From assembly GCA_003567135.1 (NCBI GenBank), contig PXAI01000127.1:1-19042 (forward strand): 19,042 nucleotides of DNA, given 5' to 3'. Under the pieces are notes generated by a model. That model had not been told where the DNA came from. It searched no databases and saw only the letters and a program-made list of their open reading frames with translations. The position numbers were made by a program, and so were the translations under genes. Positions 1 through 7,837 of the stretch are shown one piece after another; the first letter of the stretch is position 1, and every line of letters begins with the position of its first letter. This stretch comes from Balneolia bacterium (GTDB lineage: Bacteria > Bacteroidota > Rhodothermia > Balneolales > Cyclonatronaceae).

Positions 1-404
1 ATTGATTGGTTGAGTTAATGTAATGACTTGTAACTTGATAGTTTAACCGACTATCTGAAGTTTGCCGGGTGGAACATCCCGGCCACTTCTTCAATAACAG
101 GGTTTAGTGTGAGGTTAAATTCTGAAAAGCCATTGTGCCGCCGGTGCAATGGCTTTCCTTTTGAAATTATTTTTTGAAATCCATCTGTATCCTCACGACA
201 AAACATACCACAGATTCGTGAAAAACGTTGGAATGCGGTAACTTATATTTCTCGGCGAATCCAAACAGCGCTGAAATTACTTCATGAACGTATTTATTTT
301 AAAATAGGTTAGATTGAGTGGTTGCTTAACGTAGCCAGCTTAACAGAAACGGGCTTTGCCGAAAACGGTTTCGGACAGTCCACTAATAAATCGGATTACT
401 TCTT
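1..404. other. Intergenic spacer before the pterin genes
   Basis: No convincing gene is visible; all frames are broken by stops. The left part holds two hairpins, a GC-rich one with arms at 64-69 and 78-83, and a clear terminator at 126-171. A gene on the + strand therefore probably ends just left of the window. The rest is AT-rich and probably carries the promoter of the pterin operon. A TATATT hexamer lies at 244-249 but has no good -35 partner and is 155 bases from the start codon. I looked for a preQ1-type or other known riboswitch and saw none. Confidence 0.6.
126..171 (+). terminator. Rho-independent terminator of an upstream gene outside the window
   Basis: The arm AAAGCCATTG (126-135) pairs perfectly with CAATGGCTTT (147-156). 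The inner part continues with two G-T wobbles and two C-G pairs around a GCC loop. T-rich sequence follows (CCTTTTGAAATTATTTTTT). The orientation fits transcription on the + strand. No gene on the left is visible to match it. Confidence 0.75.
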
Positions 405-824
405 TTGGTTTACGTAACAAGAAAGGTTCACTTTAATGCTGCACACCGGCTTCATAACCCGGAAAAATCCGCAGAATGGAACGAGGAGACGTACGGTAAG
501 TGTAATTACCCAAACTGGCACGGACATAACTACGTGCTGGAAGTTACTGTATGCGGTGAGCCCGATCCCGAGACTGGATACGTTATTGATCTCGGAACAC
601 TAAAATCTATTCTGAAAGATAAGATCACCGAAAAGTGTGATCACCGTAATCTGAATAAGGACGTTCACTTTCTCCGGGGCATCATCCCATCCACAGAAAA
701 TCTGGTAAAAGCATTTTTCGACCAGATTAAAGCTGAGGTAGAGGAAAATGCTTCTGAAGGCTCCAGGCTTTACAGCGTGCGGCTTTTCGAAACGGAGAGA
801 AACTACGCGGAATACCGTCCTTAA
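405..824 (+). CDS. 6-pyruvoyl-tetrahydropterin synthase / QueD family (COG0720), mammalian-type motif
   Basis: This 139-residue T-fold enzyme converts 7,8-dihydroneopterin triphosphate to 6-pyruvoyl-tetrahydropterin, or acts as QueD in queuosine synthesis. Family residues are visible: zinc ligands H14 (FNAAHRL), H39 and H41 (HGHNY), catalytic C33, the D79-H80 pair, and pterin-binding E129 (ETERN). C33 is followed by five residues before HGH (CNYPNWHGH), as in the mammalian enzyme; typical QueD has three. The length is normal for the family. The start is TTG at 405: an in-frame TAA lies at 387-389 and there is no ATG or GTG between it and the conserved core. The stop is 21 bases before folE2, whose product supplies the substrate, so the two are almost certainly one transcript. 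Biopterin-like versus queuosine function cannot be decided from sequence alone. Confidence 0.9.
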   Translation: MVYVTRKVHFNAAHRLHNPEKSAEWNEETYGKCNYPNWHGHNYVLEVTVCGEPDPETGYVIDLGTLKSILKDKITEKCDHRNLNKDVHFLRGIIPSTENLVKAFFDQIKAEVEENASEGSRLYSVRLFETERNYAEYRP

Positions 825-845
825 TACAAAATCATTACATACACT

Positions 846-1745
846 ATGATTACTTCAAATCTCAAGCGAATTTACGATCCCACTTTTGTGGTCACCAAAG
901 ACTATAAAAACTCTCTGCCAGATCTTCAAAACGGACCCGCTTCTTTAATCGAAGGTGCAAACGTACCGATCCAGCAGGTGGGAATCTCCAATTTTAAACT
1001 TCCCCTCCGGTTTCCAACCCGGGACGGTAAAGAACTGACGCTCGAAACGTCCGTTGACGGATACGTGAGTCTTGATGCAGGGAAAAAAGGCATCAACATG
1101 AGCCGGATTATGCGTTCGTTCTACAAATTTAAGGATGAACTCTTCCACGCCGACACGCTGGAATACGTGCTTCAGATGTACAAGAAGGATCTGGATGCCA
1201 AAGACAGCTACCTTCGTCTGAACTTCAACTATCCGGTTATTCAGAAAAGCCTGCGCTCAGGACTCGAAGGATATCAGTATTACAACGCTTCCTGGGAAGC
1301 GAGCATGGATGAAAACGGCAAAGTACGTCACTTCATGCATCTTGAGTTTGTTTACAGCAGCGCGTGCCCGTGTTCATATGAACTGGCCGAGCACGCCCGT
1401 GAAACCCGCGAGGTTGCCGCCATTCCGCACAGCCAGCGCAGCGAAGCTTACATCACTGTTGAGCTGAACAATCCGCTATGGATTGAGGATATGGTTGACA
1501 TTTGCCGCGACGCTCTGAAAACCGAAACGCAGGTGATGGTGAAAAGGGAAGATGAGCAGGCCTTTGCCGAGCTCAACGGTGCCTACCAGAAATTTGTGGA
1601 AGATGCCGCGCGCCTGATGTTCGACAAACTTGATCCGAATCCGGATGTGCGTGACTTTGTGGTACGATGCGTGCACATGGAAAGCCTGCACAGCCACGAC
1701 GCAGTGAGCAGAATCTGCAAGGGAATTCCCTGCGGCCTGCGCTAA
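846..1745 (+). CDS. folE2: GTP cyclohydrolase IB (FolE2)
   Basis: This cytoplasmic enzyme converts GTP to 7,8-dihydroneopterin triphosphate, the entry step to folate, pterin and queuosine synthesis. It belongs to the FolE2 family, which is unrelated in sequence to classical FolE. Visible landmarks are QQVGISNFKLPL (43-54), GINMSR (82-87), the SSACPCS loop (171-177) with the conserved cysteines C174 and C176, PHSQRS (194-199), and the C-terminal E279-S-L-H-S-H284 cluster. At 299 residues it has the full family length. The ATG at 846 begins directly before the conserved N-terminus. No Shine-Dalgarno sequence is seen. It follows the pyruvoyl-tetrahydropterin synthase gene by 21 bases, a pathway-coherent operon. 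In other bacteria folE2 is often zinc-regulated; I see no Zur-like site here. Confidence 0.95.
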   Translation: MITSNLKRIYDPTFVVTKDYKNSLPDLQNGPASLIEGANVPIQQVGISNFKLPLRFPTRDGKELTLETSVDGYVSLDAGKKGINMSRIMRSFYKFKDELFHADTLEYVLQMYKKDLDAKDSYLRLNFNYPVIQKSLRSGLEGYQYYNASWEASMDENGKVRHFMHLEFVYSSACPCSYELAEHARETREVAAIPHSQRSEAYITVELNNPLWIEDMVDICRDALKTETQVMVKREDEQAFAELNGAYQKFVEDAARLMFDKLDPNPDVRDFVVRCVHMESLHSHDAVSRICKGIPCGLR

Positions 1746-1761
1746 GAAAAATTTACCCCAT

Positions 1762-1804
1762 AAAAAAACCTGCCGGAGTTCATGTAACCCGGCAGGTTTT
1801 TTTT
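1762..1804. terminator. Bidirectional terminator between folE2 and the 2-oxoglutarate dehydrogenase gene
   Basis: CCTGCCGG (1769-1776) pairs perfectly with CCGGCAGG (1789-1796). Seven A lie 5' (1762-1768) and eight T lie 3' (1797-1804), so the element gives a U-tract on both strands. It sits between two convergent genes (folE2 ends at 1745, the - strand gene ends at 1845) and should terminate both. Confidence 0.92.
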
Positions 1805-1844
1805 GGTCAAATTTTCTGGCTGATGTGTTCAGCCATTCTCAGAA

Positions 1845-4800
1845 TCAGGCAAACGCGTCTTTCACGAGTTTTTCCTGTTCAGCGGTATGGAGCTTCATTG
1901 TACCGGCAGCAGGCGAAGCCGAAGAATCGCGCCCGACGTACTGAATTGACTGCTTTTTGCCCAGAACGTTCTCAAAGCGCTGACGCACGAATGTCCATGC
2001 GCCCATATTTCGAGGTTCTTCTTGGCACCATACGAATTCCTTCACGTTGCCATAATCCTCAAGCAGTTCACGGATGTTGATATCCGGGAACGGATAGATT
2101 TGCTCGAGACGCACCAGCGCCACATCCTTAATCTCATTTTCACGGCGGTGCGTATAAAGATCGTAGTAAACCTTGCCACTGCAGAAAATCACTTTACGTA
2201 CTTCTTTTGTTGAGGTGATTTCCTCATCAGGCAGCAGATAATGGAAATGGCCCGTGGCAAGCTCCTCGGAATTTGAAACCGCAAGCGGATGGCGAAGGAG
2301 GCTTTTCGGTGTAAATACCACGGTCGGACGCTTGATATCGCTCAGCGCCTGACGGCGGATAAGATGGAAGAACTGGGCAGGTGTGGTACAGTTGACAACG
2401 CGCATATTATCTTCGGCACAAAGCTGCAGGAAACGCTCCATTCTTCCGGATGAATGCTCAGGTCCCTGGCCTTCGTAGCCGTGCGGAAGGAAAAGCATCA
2501 CGCTGGATTTTTGTCCCCATTTAACTTCGCTTGACGCGATGAACTGATCGATAATAATCTGCGCGCCGTTAACGAAATCGCCAAACTGCGCTTCCCAGAT
2601 TACCAGAGATTCCGGATCAGCTGAACTGTAGCCGAATTCGAAGCCAAGGGCGGCAAATTCGCTGAGGAAGCTGTTGTAAACGCGGAATCGTGCCTGATCA
2701 TCCGAAATATTGTTCAGCGGCGTGTAGCGCTGGCTGGTTTCGGTTCCGTGAAGCACAGAATGGCGATGCGAGAAGGTTCCCCGCTCTGAATCCTGGCCCG
2801 CAAGACGGATATACACGTTTTCGTTGAGCAGGGTGGCAAATGCGAGAGACTCGGCATATCCCCATTCAATTTTCTTCAGATTTTTTTCTACAATTTCACT
2901 GCGCTTAGCCAGAATTCTCAGCAGCTTCGGATTCGCGTCAAAATCAGACGGAACCTTATTCAGCCGCACGGCAAGCTCTTTGAAATCCTCAATATCGATA
3001 TCGGTTTTTACCGGATTTTCCCAGTCCTTCTGCCGGGCATCAATCCGCGCGATATCCTTATCCTTGATCTGGTAAGACGGCAGCGATTTGGCTTCATCAA
3101 AAGCGTTTTCGAGGATTTCATCAAACTCCTTAAAGAGTTCATCCACTTCATCCTTGGAGAAATCTCCCACGCGAAGCAGTTTTTCCGTGTAAAGTTGCAG
3201 GGTATTTTTGTGGCCCTTGATTTCACGGTAAAGTCCGGGCTGCGTGAATGCCGGCTCATCGCCTTCGTTGTGGCCGTGTTTCCGGTAGCAAACCAGGTCA
3301 ATGATTACATCCTTGCCAAATTTCTGACGATACTCAACCGCAAGGCGCATCGCGTGGACGCACGCCTCAGGATCATCGCCGTTCACGTGGAAAATCGGCG
3401 CCAGAATCATTTTGGAGAGATCAGACGCGTACTGCGTGGAGCGGCCGTCTTTCGGAAGCGTGGTGAAACCAATCTGGTTGTTGATAATCAGGTGGATGGT
3501 TCCGCCGGTTTTATAGCCATCAAGCAGCGACATGTTCAGCGTTTCAGCAACCACGCCCTGGCCCGCAAAAGCCGCATCGCCGTGAATCAGAAACGGAACC
3601 ACTTTACGGCCTCTGATTTCCGGATCGTACTGATCCTGACGCGCACGAACGGCGCCTTCAACAACTGGATTAACCGCCTCAAGATGCGACGGGTTTGGCA
3701 TTAGCTTCAGCTTCACTTCGTGGCCGTTGGTGGCCGTGTAGGTTCCTCTTGTGCCAAGGTGATATTTTACATCGCCCGATCCCTGTGAAGTTTCAGGATC
3801 AATATTTCCTTCAAACTCGGAGAAAACCTGCTTGTAGGATTTGCCCATGATGTTCACCAAAACGTTCAGGCGTCCCCTGTGTGCCATCCCAAAATAGACT
3901 TCATCCACTTCGTGCTCGGCAAGTTTTTCAATCATCTGATGGATCGTCGGGATGGTAGCCTCGGCGCCTTCCAGAGAGAAACGTTTGTGCCCGATATACT
4001 TTTTGTGGAGGAATTCCTCAAAAGCTGAAGCCTGATTGAGTTTGTTCAGGATCGCCTTTTTGTCGTCTTTGGTGAGATTCGGATTGTTCAGCGAACCTTC
4101 CATCGTATCGGACAGCCAGTTCCGCTCGCTCAGATTCAGAATGTGCATGAATTCTGATCCGATCGTTCCGCAGTACGTATCTCGCAGAAGCTCAACGATA
4201 TCGCGCAGCGGCGCTTTTTCGTGGCCGCCGAGTCCGCCGCAGTAAAATTCACGGTCGAGATCCCACATGGTAAGTCCGTGGTACTCGTAATCCAGCTCAG
4301 GGTGATGTCCCGGGCCGTGCTTCAGCGGATTGATATTCGCCAGAACGTGTCCGTGCGTTCTGTACATGTTGATCAGGTGCATCACCGAAATCGCCTTTTT
4401 GGTGATTGCGAGCGATCCGCCCTGGCCGTCCATGAAGCCGGTGTAATTGTCGGTTCCGTACGGTATGGGATCGTACGGGATATCGAGATCAGCAAATATG
4501 CTGTGATAAAAATCTTCGTCGCCGATCAGCAGCTTGTGCACTTTCGACAGGAATCTTCCCGATTCTGCGCCCTGAATAATCCGGTGGTCGTATGTGCTTG
4601 TGATGGTCATTACCTTGCTGATTCCCAGATGGTTCAGCAGATCCGGCGACATGGACTGAAATTCTGCGGGATAATCCATAGCGCCGGTAGCGACGATGGT
4701 TCCCTGGTTTTTCATCAGGCGGGGCAGGGAGGATACGGTTCCGATTGTACCGGGATTGGTGATGCTGATCGTGGTATTTTCGAAATCGCTGACTTCCAGT

Positions 4801-5519
4801 TTTCCGTTGCGCGCACGATCGATAAGATCATGATAGGCGATAAGGAACTCGTAAAAGTTCATCTCATCCACTTTCTTGATATTCGGAACCACAAGATTCC
4901 GGCTGCCGTCGCGTGCCGGGAGGTCAACCGCAATTCCAAGGTTGATGTGATCGGGAACTGCGCGGAAAGGCTGGCCGTCTTTTTCGTAATAGTATGAGTT
5001 CAGTGCCGGCGTTTCCTTCAGTGCGCGGATCACTGCCCAGCCAATAAAATTCGTGAACGTAGCTTTAGGATCACCGCGCTGGATGAGGTGGCGGTTAATC
5101 ACGTTCCGATCCTCAAAAAGCATTTTAACCGGTACAACCCTGAGTGAAGTCGCCGTTGGGATGCTGAGGCTGATATCCATATTCTCGGAAATCTTCGCAG
5201 CGACGCCTTTGACTTTCTCAAGCGTTACGCCCTTCGGCTGATCAGGCTTTTTTGGCTCTTCTTTTTTTGCATCAGCCTTTGGCTTGGCGGGAGCTTCCTC
5301 AGCTTTCTTTTCTGCCGGTGCTTCGGTTTTATCCTCAGCCGGAACTCCGTTTGTTTTTGATTCCGGTTTTTTCGCCGCTTCCTCAAGCGTTACACCGTCC
5401 ATCTCTGAAAAATACTGGCTCCAGTAAGCCGGAACGGAATCGGGGTTTTCCTTGAATTGTTTGTAGAGTTCCTCTACAAGTGCTGCGTTTGGCCCAAAGA
5501 GTGCTTCGAGTGACTTCAA
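1845..5519 (-). CDS. kgd: Multifunctional 2-oxoglutarate decarboxylase/dehydrogenase E1 fused to E2 succinyltransferase (Kgd/OdhA/SucA type)
   Basis: This 1224-residue TCA-cycle enzyme decarboxylates 2-oxoglutarate with thiamine diphosphate and transfers the succinyl group. Domain order is: the short E1 N-terminal helix region (about 1-42, LFGPNAALVEELY); a low-complexity Ala/Lys/Pro/Glu linker (about 45-97); an E2 acyltransferase core (about 100-335) with the catalytic motif D311-H312-R313 (DHRIIQGA); then a full E1 part. E1 landmarks are HRGR (547-550), the thiamine-binding GDAAFAGQG (647-655) through NNQIGF (680-685), YRKHGHNEGDEP (745-756), and a transketolase-like C-terminus. No lipoyl domain is present, as in actinobacterial Kgd/OdhA, so lipoyl groups must come from another E2. 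The start is TTG: an in-frame stop lies 18 bases upstream, and the next Met is residue 40, inside the conserved N-terminus. It is a single-gene unit convergent to folE2. Confidence 0.93.
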   Translation of the reverse strand: MKSLEALFGPNAALVEELYKQFKENPDSVPAYWSQYFSEMDGVTLEEAAKKPESKTNGVPAEDKTEAPAEKKAEEAPAKPKADAKKEEPKKPDQPKGVTLEKVKGVAAKISENMDISLSIPTATSLRVVPVKMLFEDRNVINRHLIQRGDPKATFTNFIGWAVIRALKETPALNSYYYEKDGQPFRAVPDHINLGIAVDLPARDGSRNLVVPNIKKVDEMNFYEFLIAYHDLIDRARNGKLEVSDFENTTISITNPGTIGTVSSLPRLMKNQGTIVATGAMDYPAEFQSMSPDLLNHLGISKVMTITSTYDHRIIQGAESGRFLSKVHKLLIGDEDFYHSIFADLDIPYDPIPYGTDNYTGFMDGQGGSLAITKKAISVMHLINMYRTHGHVLANINPLKHGPGHHPELDYEYHGLTMWDLDREFYCGGLGGHEKAPLRDIVELLRDTYCGTIGSEFMHILNLSERNWLSDTMEGSLNNPNLTKDDKKAILNKLNQASAFEEFLHKKYIGHKRFSLEGAEATIPTIHQMIEKLAEHEVDEVYFGMAHRGRLNVLVNIMGKSYKQVFSEFEGNIDPETSQGSGDVKYHLGTRGTYTATNGHEVKLKLMPNPSHLEAVNPVVEGAVRARQDQYDPEIRGRKVVPFLIHGDAAFAGQGVVAETLNMSLLDGYKTGGTIHLIINNQIGFTTLPKDGRSTQYASDLSKMILAPIFHVNGDDPEACVHAMRLAVEYRQKFGKDVIIDLVCYRKHGHNEGDEPAFTQPGLYREIKGHKNTLQLYTEKLLRVGDFSKDEVDELFKEFDEILENAFDEAKSLPSYQIKDKDIARIDARQKDWENPVKTDIDIEDFKELAVRLNKVPSDFDANPKLLRILAKRSEIVEKNLKKIEWGYAESLAFATLLNENVYIRLAGQDSERGTFSHRHSVLHGTETSQRYTPLNNISDDQARFRVYNSFLSEFAALGFEFGYSSADPESLVIWEAQFGDFVNGAQIIIDQFIASSEVKWGQKSSVMLFLPHGYEGQGPEHSSGRMERFLQLCAEDNMRVVNCTTPAQFFHLIRRQALSDIKRPTVVFTPKSLLRHPLAVSNSEELATGHFHYLLPDEEITSTKEVRKVIFCSGKVYYDLYTHRRENEIKDVALVRLEQIYPFPDINIRELLEDYGNVKEFVWCQEEPRNMGAWTFVRQRFENVLGKKQSIQYVGRDSSASPAAGTMKLHTAEQEKLVKDAFA

Positions 5520-6025
5520 GACGTGGGGATGAGTTGGTTAATAATTACAGGATGACCGAAAAGTCGGCCGGTTAAACAAAAAGATCATTAAATAATGAAG
5601 CGTGCCATGTCGCGAAACAAGGCCGCCGTGAATCAATACATAACACCAAAAATAATTAAATAAAGCCATAAAAACGACGAAAAAACCATAGATATCGCAA
5701 TCTGTCAATAGCGCCGTTTATTTGCCTCAGATTGTGAAATACGGGATGCTGTTTTGATATGAAATCTGAACATATTACTGCCGCTCTACGTTCTTATGGT
5801 GTGATGGGATGTGATTTTATGATATTGAAAACGGACACCGGAAAATGGAATCTATGCCCTGATAATTTGTGATCAATCACAATCCTGTCGGGGTTTTTAG
5901 AATAAACACAATTCTCTGAGAAACCGATGACTTTAAATTAAGCTTAAAATTAATCATCTTTGAAATCCTTACCCTATATTAGAAGTTTAGAAAAATTTAT
6001 TGCAAGACTATAAAAACAAGTATTT
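5520..6025. other. Divergent intergenic region between kgd and pepF
   Basis: This 506-base AT-rich spacer must contain the promoters of both divergent genes. I see a near-palindrome at 5867-5882 and a TATATT hexamer at 5975-5980, 45 bases before pepF, with no good -35 box. A 37-codon reading frame at 5759-5872 starts with ATG but has no Shine-Dalgarno sequence or recognisable motif; I do not call it a gene. No TATATT-type -10 was found on the - strand near kgd. Confidence 0.6.
5867..5882. promoter_or_regulatory. Inverted repeat TTGTGA-N4-TCACAA, possible operator
   Basis: The sequence TTGTGATCAATCACAA has perfect six-base arms around TCAA. The half-sites TGTGA/TCACA resemble those bound by CRP/FNR-family regulators, but the spacing is N4 (FNR-like) rather than N6 (CRP-like). 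It lies 143 bases upstream of pepF and about 350 bases upstream of kgd. That it is an operator is inference from symmetry alone; a small hairpin is the alternative. Confidence 0.35.
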
Positions 6026-7837
6026 ATGACTGAAACGAAACCCTTGTCGGGTGCAGAAGAAATTCACTGGGATCTGTCAGATTTATATAATTCGCCTGAT
6101 GATCCGGCTGTGAAAGAGGATATCTCAAAAATTAAATCACTGTCTGATGAGTTTGCTGAAAAATACCGCGGAAAATTTGAGTCGTTTGAACCGGCTGATT
6201 TGAAAGAAGCCCTGGCGGCCTATGAAGTTATTTACGAGCTGTTGTCAAAGATCGGCTCGTATGCCTACCTGAACTGGACGACAAACACCGAAGATCCCGC
6301 GCTTGGGAAAATGGTGCAGGAAACGAATGAGTTAAGCTCTGAAATTAGTCAGAAGCTCATCTTTTTTGATCTTGAGTGGCTCGCGCTTCCCGAAGAAGAG
6401 GCTCAAAAGTTTTTTGATGCCGAATTACTGAGCAACTACCGTCATTATCTGGTTTCATCCCGAAAGTACAAGCCGTATATGCTCACGGAACCGCAGGAGC
6501 AGGTGATGTCGGCCAAATCGGTTACCGGCGCCCGCGCGTGGGTTCGCTATTTCGATGAAACCCTCGGAGCCGCCCGGTTTGATCTGGATGATGAATCGCT
6601 GACCGAACAGGAAGTTCTGAGTAAACTCCATGAAGCCGACCGCGCACTTCGCGAACGCGCCGCGATTTCGCTTACCGACGGGCTCAAAAAAATGAGCCGC
6701 ACGCTCACATTTATTTTCAACACGCTTCTGGCGGATAAGTCCACAAACGACAGGCTTCGCGGATATGATAATTGGGTCAGCTCCCGAAACCTTTCCAACG
6801 AGATTTCTGATGAAGCCGTTGAGAGCCTGGTTACTTCGGTAACGAACCGCTACGATCTGGCGCAGCGCTATTACAAGCTGAAAAAAAGCCTGCTTGGAGT
6901 TGATGAACTCCGCGATTACGATCGCTACGCCCCGATTCTCGAAAACGAAGCCCGCATCAGCTGGGATGAAGCGCGCGACACGGTTTTAAAAGCCTACGAA
7001 GGATTTCACCCCGAGATGGGAGCGGTAACCCGCAAATTTTTTGATCACAACTGGATCGATGCCGCGATTCGCCCCGGGAAAAGGGGAGGCGCGTATTCGG
7101 CGTCTACGGTGCCGTCGGTGCATCCGTACGTGTTTATGAATTACGACGGCCGGATTCGCGATGTGCAAACACTTGCGCACGAACTGGGTCACGGCGTGCA
7201 TCAATATTTATCGCGTGAACAGGGCATTTTGCAGGCCAACACGCCGCTGACGACCGCAGAAACCGCGTCGGTTTTTGGCGAAATGCTCGTATTCCGTGAT
7301 CTGCTCGATCAGCTCGATGACGAACGCGAAAAACTGGCGCTGCTTATCGGCAAAATTGATGATACGATGGCAACCGTTTTTCGCCAGATCAGCATGAACC
7401 GCTTTGAGGATGCCATCCACAAAGCCCGTAGAAATGAAGGCGAGCTCAGCAAGGATCGTTTCAACGAGCTCTGGATGGAAACCCAGAAAGAATTTTACGG
7501 CGATTCCGTCGTGCTCAGCGATCATTATCAGCACTGGTGGTCGTACATTCCGCATTTCCTGCACACGCCGGGCTATGTATATGCCTACGCGTTTGGCGAG
7601 CTGCTCGTTCTTGCTCTCTACGAATCGTACAAAGCTGCGCCGGAAGGATTTGCCGATCGCTATCTTAATCTGCTCAGAGCCGGCGGATCAGACGCTCCCG
7701 AAGCGCTGATCGGCAAAATGGGCATTGATATCACCTCGGCAGATTTCTGGAATCAGGGAATTGGCGTGGTGGAGCAGATGATCAACGAAGCTGAGGAACT
7801 TGCCGCAAGCCTGGCTGCAAATACTGAAACAGAATGA
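6026..7837 (+). CDS. pepF: Oligoendopeptidase F, M3B zinc metallopeptidase
   Basis: This cytoplasmic zinc endopeptidase cleaves short peptides (roughly 7-17 residues in characterised relatives). The 603-residue length matches the PepF family (about 600). The N-terminal PepF helical domain covers about 1-200 and the M3 catalytic domain about 205-590. The zinc site is H385-E-L-G-H389 (TLAHELGHGVHQY). A Glu 27 residues after H385 (E412 in AETASVFGE) is the likely third ligand. The conserved HTPGYVYAYAFGE (513-525) carries the substrate-binding His/Tyr residues of the family. No signal peptide is present. The ATG at 6026 starts in register with family N-termini and lacks a Shine-Dalgarno sequence. 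The stop overlaps the next start by four bases (ATGA), so the two are translationally coupled. The exact peptide substrates are unknown. Confidence 0.95.
   Translation: MTETKPLSGAEEIHWDLSDLYNSPDDPAVKEDISKIKSLSDEFAEKYRGKFESFEPADLKEALAAYEVIYELLSKIGSYAYLNWTTNTEDPALGKMVQETNELSSEISQKLIFFDLEWLALPEEEAQKFFDAELLSNYRHYLVSSRKYKPYMLTEPQEQVMSAKSVTGARAWVRYFDETLGAARFDLDDESLTEQEVLSKLHEADRALRERAAISLTDGLKKMSRTLTFIFNTLLADKSTNDRLRGYDNWVSSRNLSNEISDEAVESLVTSVTNRYDLAQRYYKLKKSLLGVDELRDYDRYAPILENEARISWDEARDTVLKAYEGFHPEMGAVTRKFFDHNWIDAAIRPGKRGGAYSASTVPSVHPYVFMNYDGRIRDVQTLAHELGHGVHQYLSREQGILQANTPLTTAETASVFGEMLVFRDLLDQLDDEREKLALLIGKIDDTMATVFRQISMNRFEDAIHKARRNEGELSKDRFNELWMETQKEFYGDSVVLSDHYQHWWSYIPHFLHTPGYVYAYAFGELLVLALYESYKAAPEGFADRYLNLLRAGGSDAPEALIGKMGIDITSADFWNQGIGVVEQMINEAEELAASLAANTETE

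Noticed and set aside
64..83. GC-rich hairpin as a terminator
   Set aside because: The 6-bp stem is not followed by a T-tract; the real terminator is at 126-171.
180..404. Possible riboswitch upstream of the pterin genes
   Set aside because: I could not find the conserved core of preQ1, tetrahydrofolate or other known classes, only AT-rich sequence.
3195..3704. A 169-codon + strand frame inside the same gene
   Set aside because: It is antisense shadow sequence over the conserved thiamine-binding region of the E1 domain.
4221..4997. A 258-codon open frame on the + strand, antisense to the 2-oxoglutarate enzyme
   Set aside because: It lies wholly inside a strongly conserved gene on the other strand, has no recognisable motif, and such frames arise from the codon bias of long genes.
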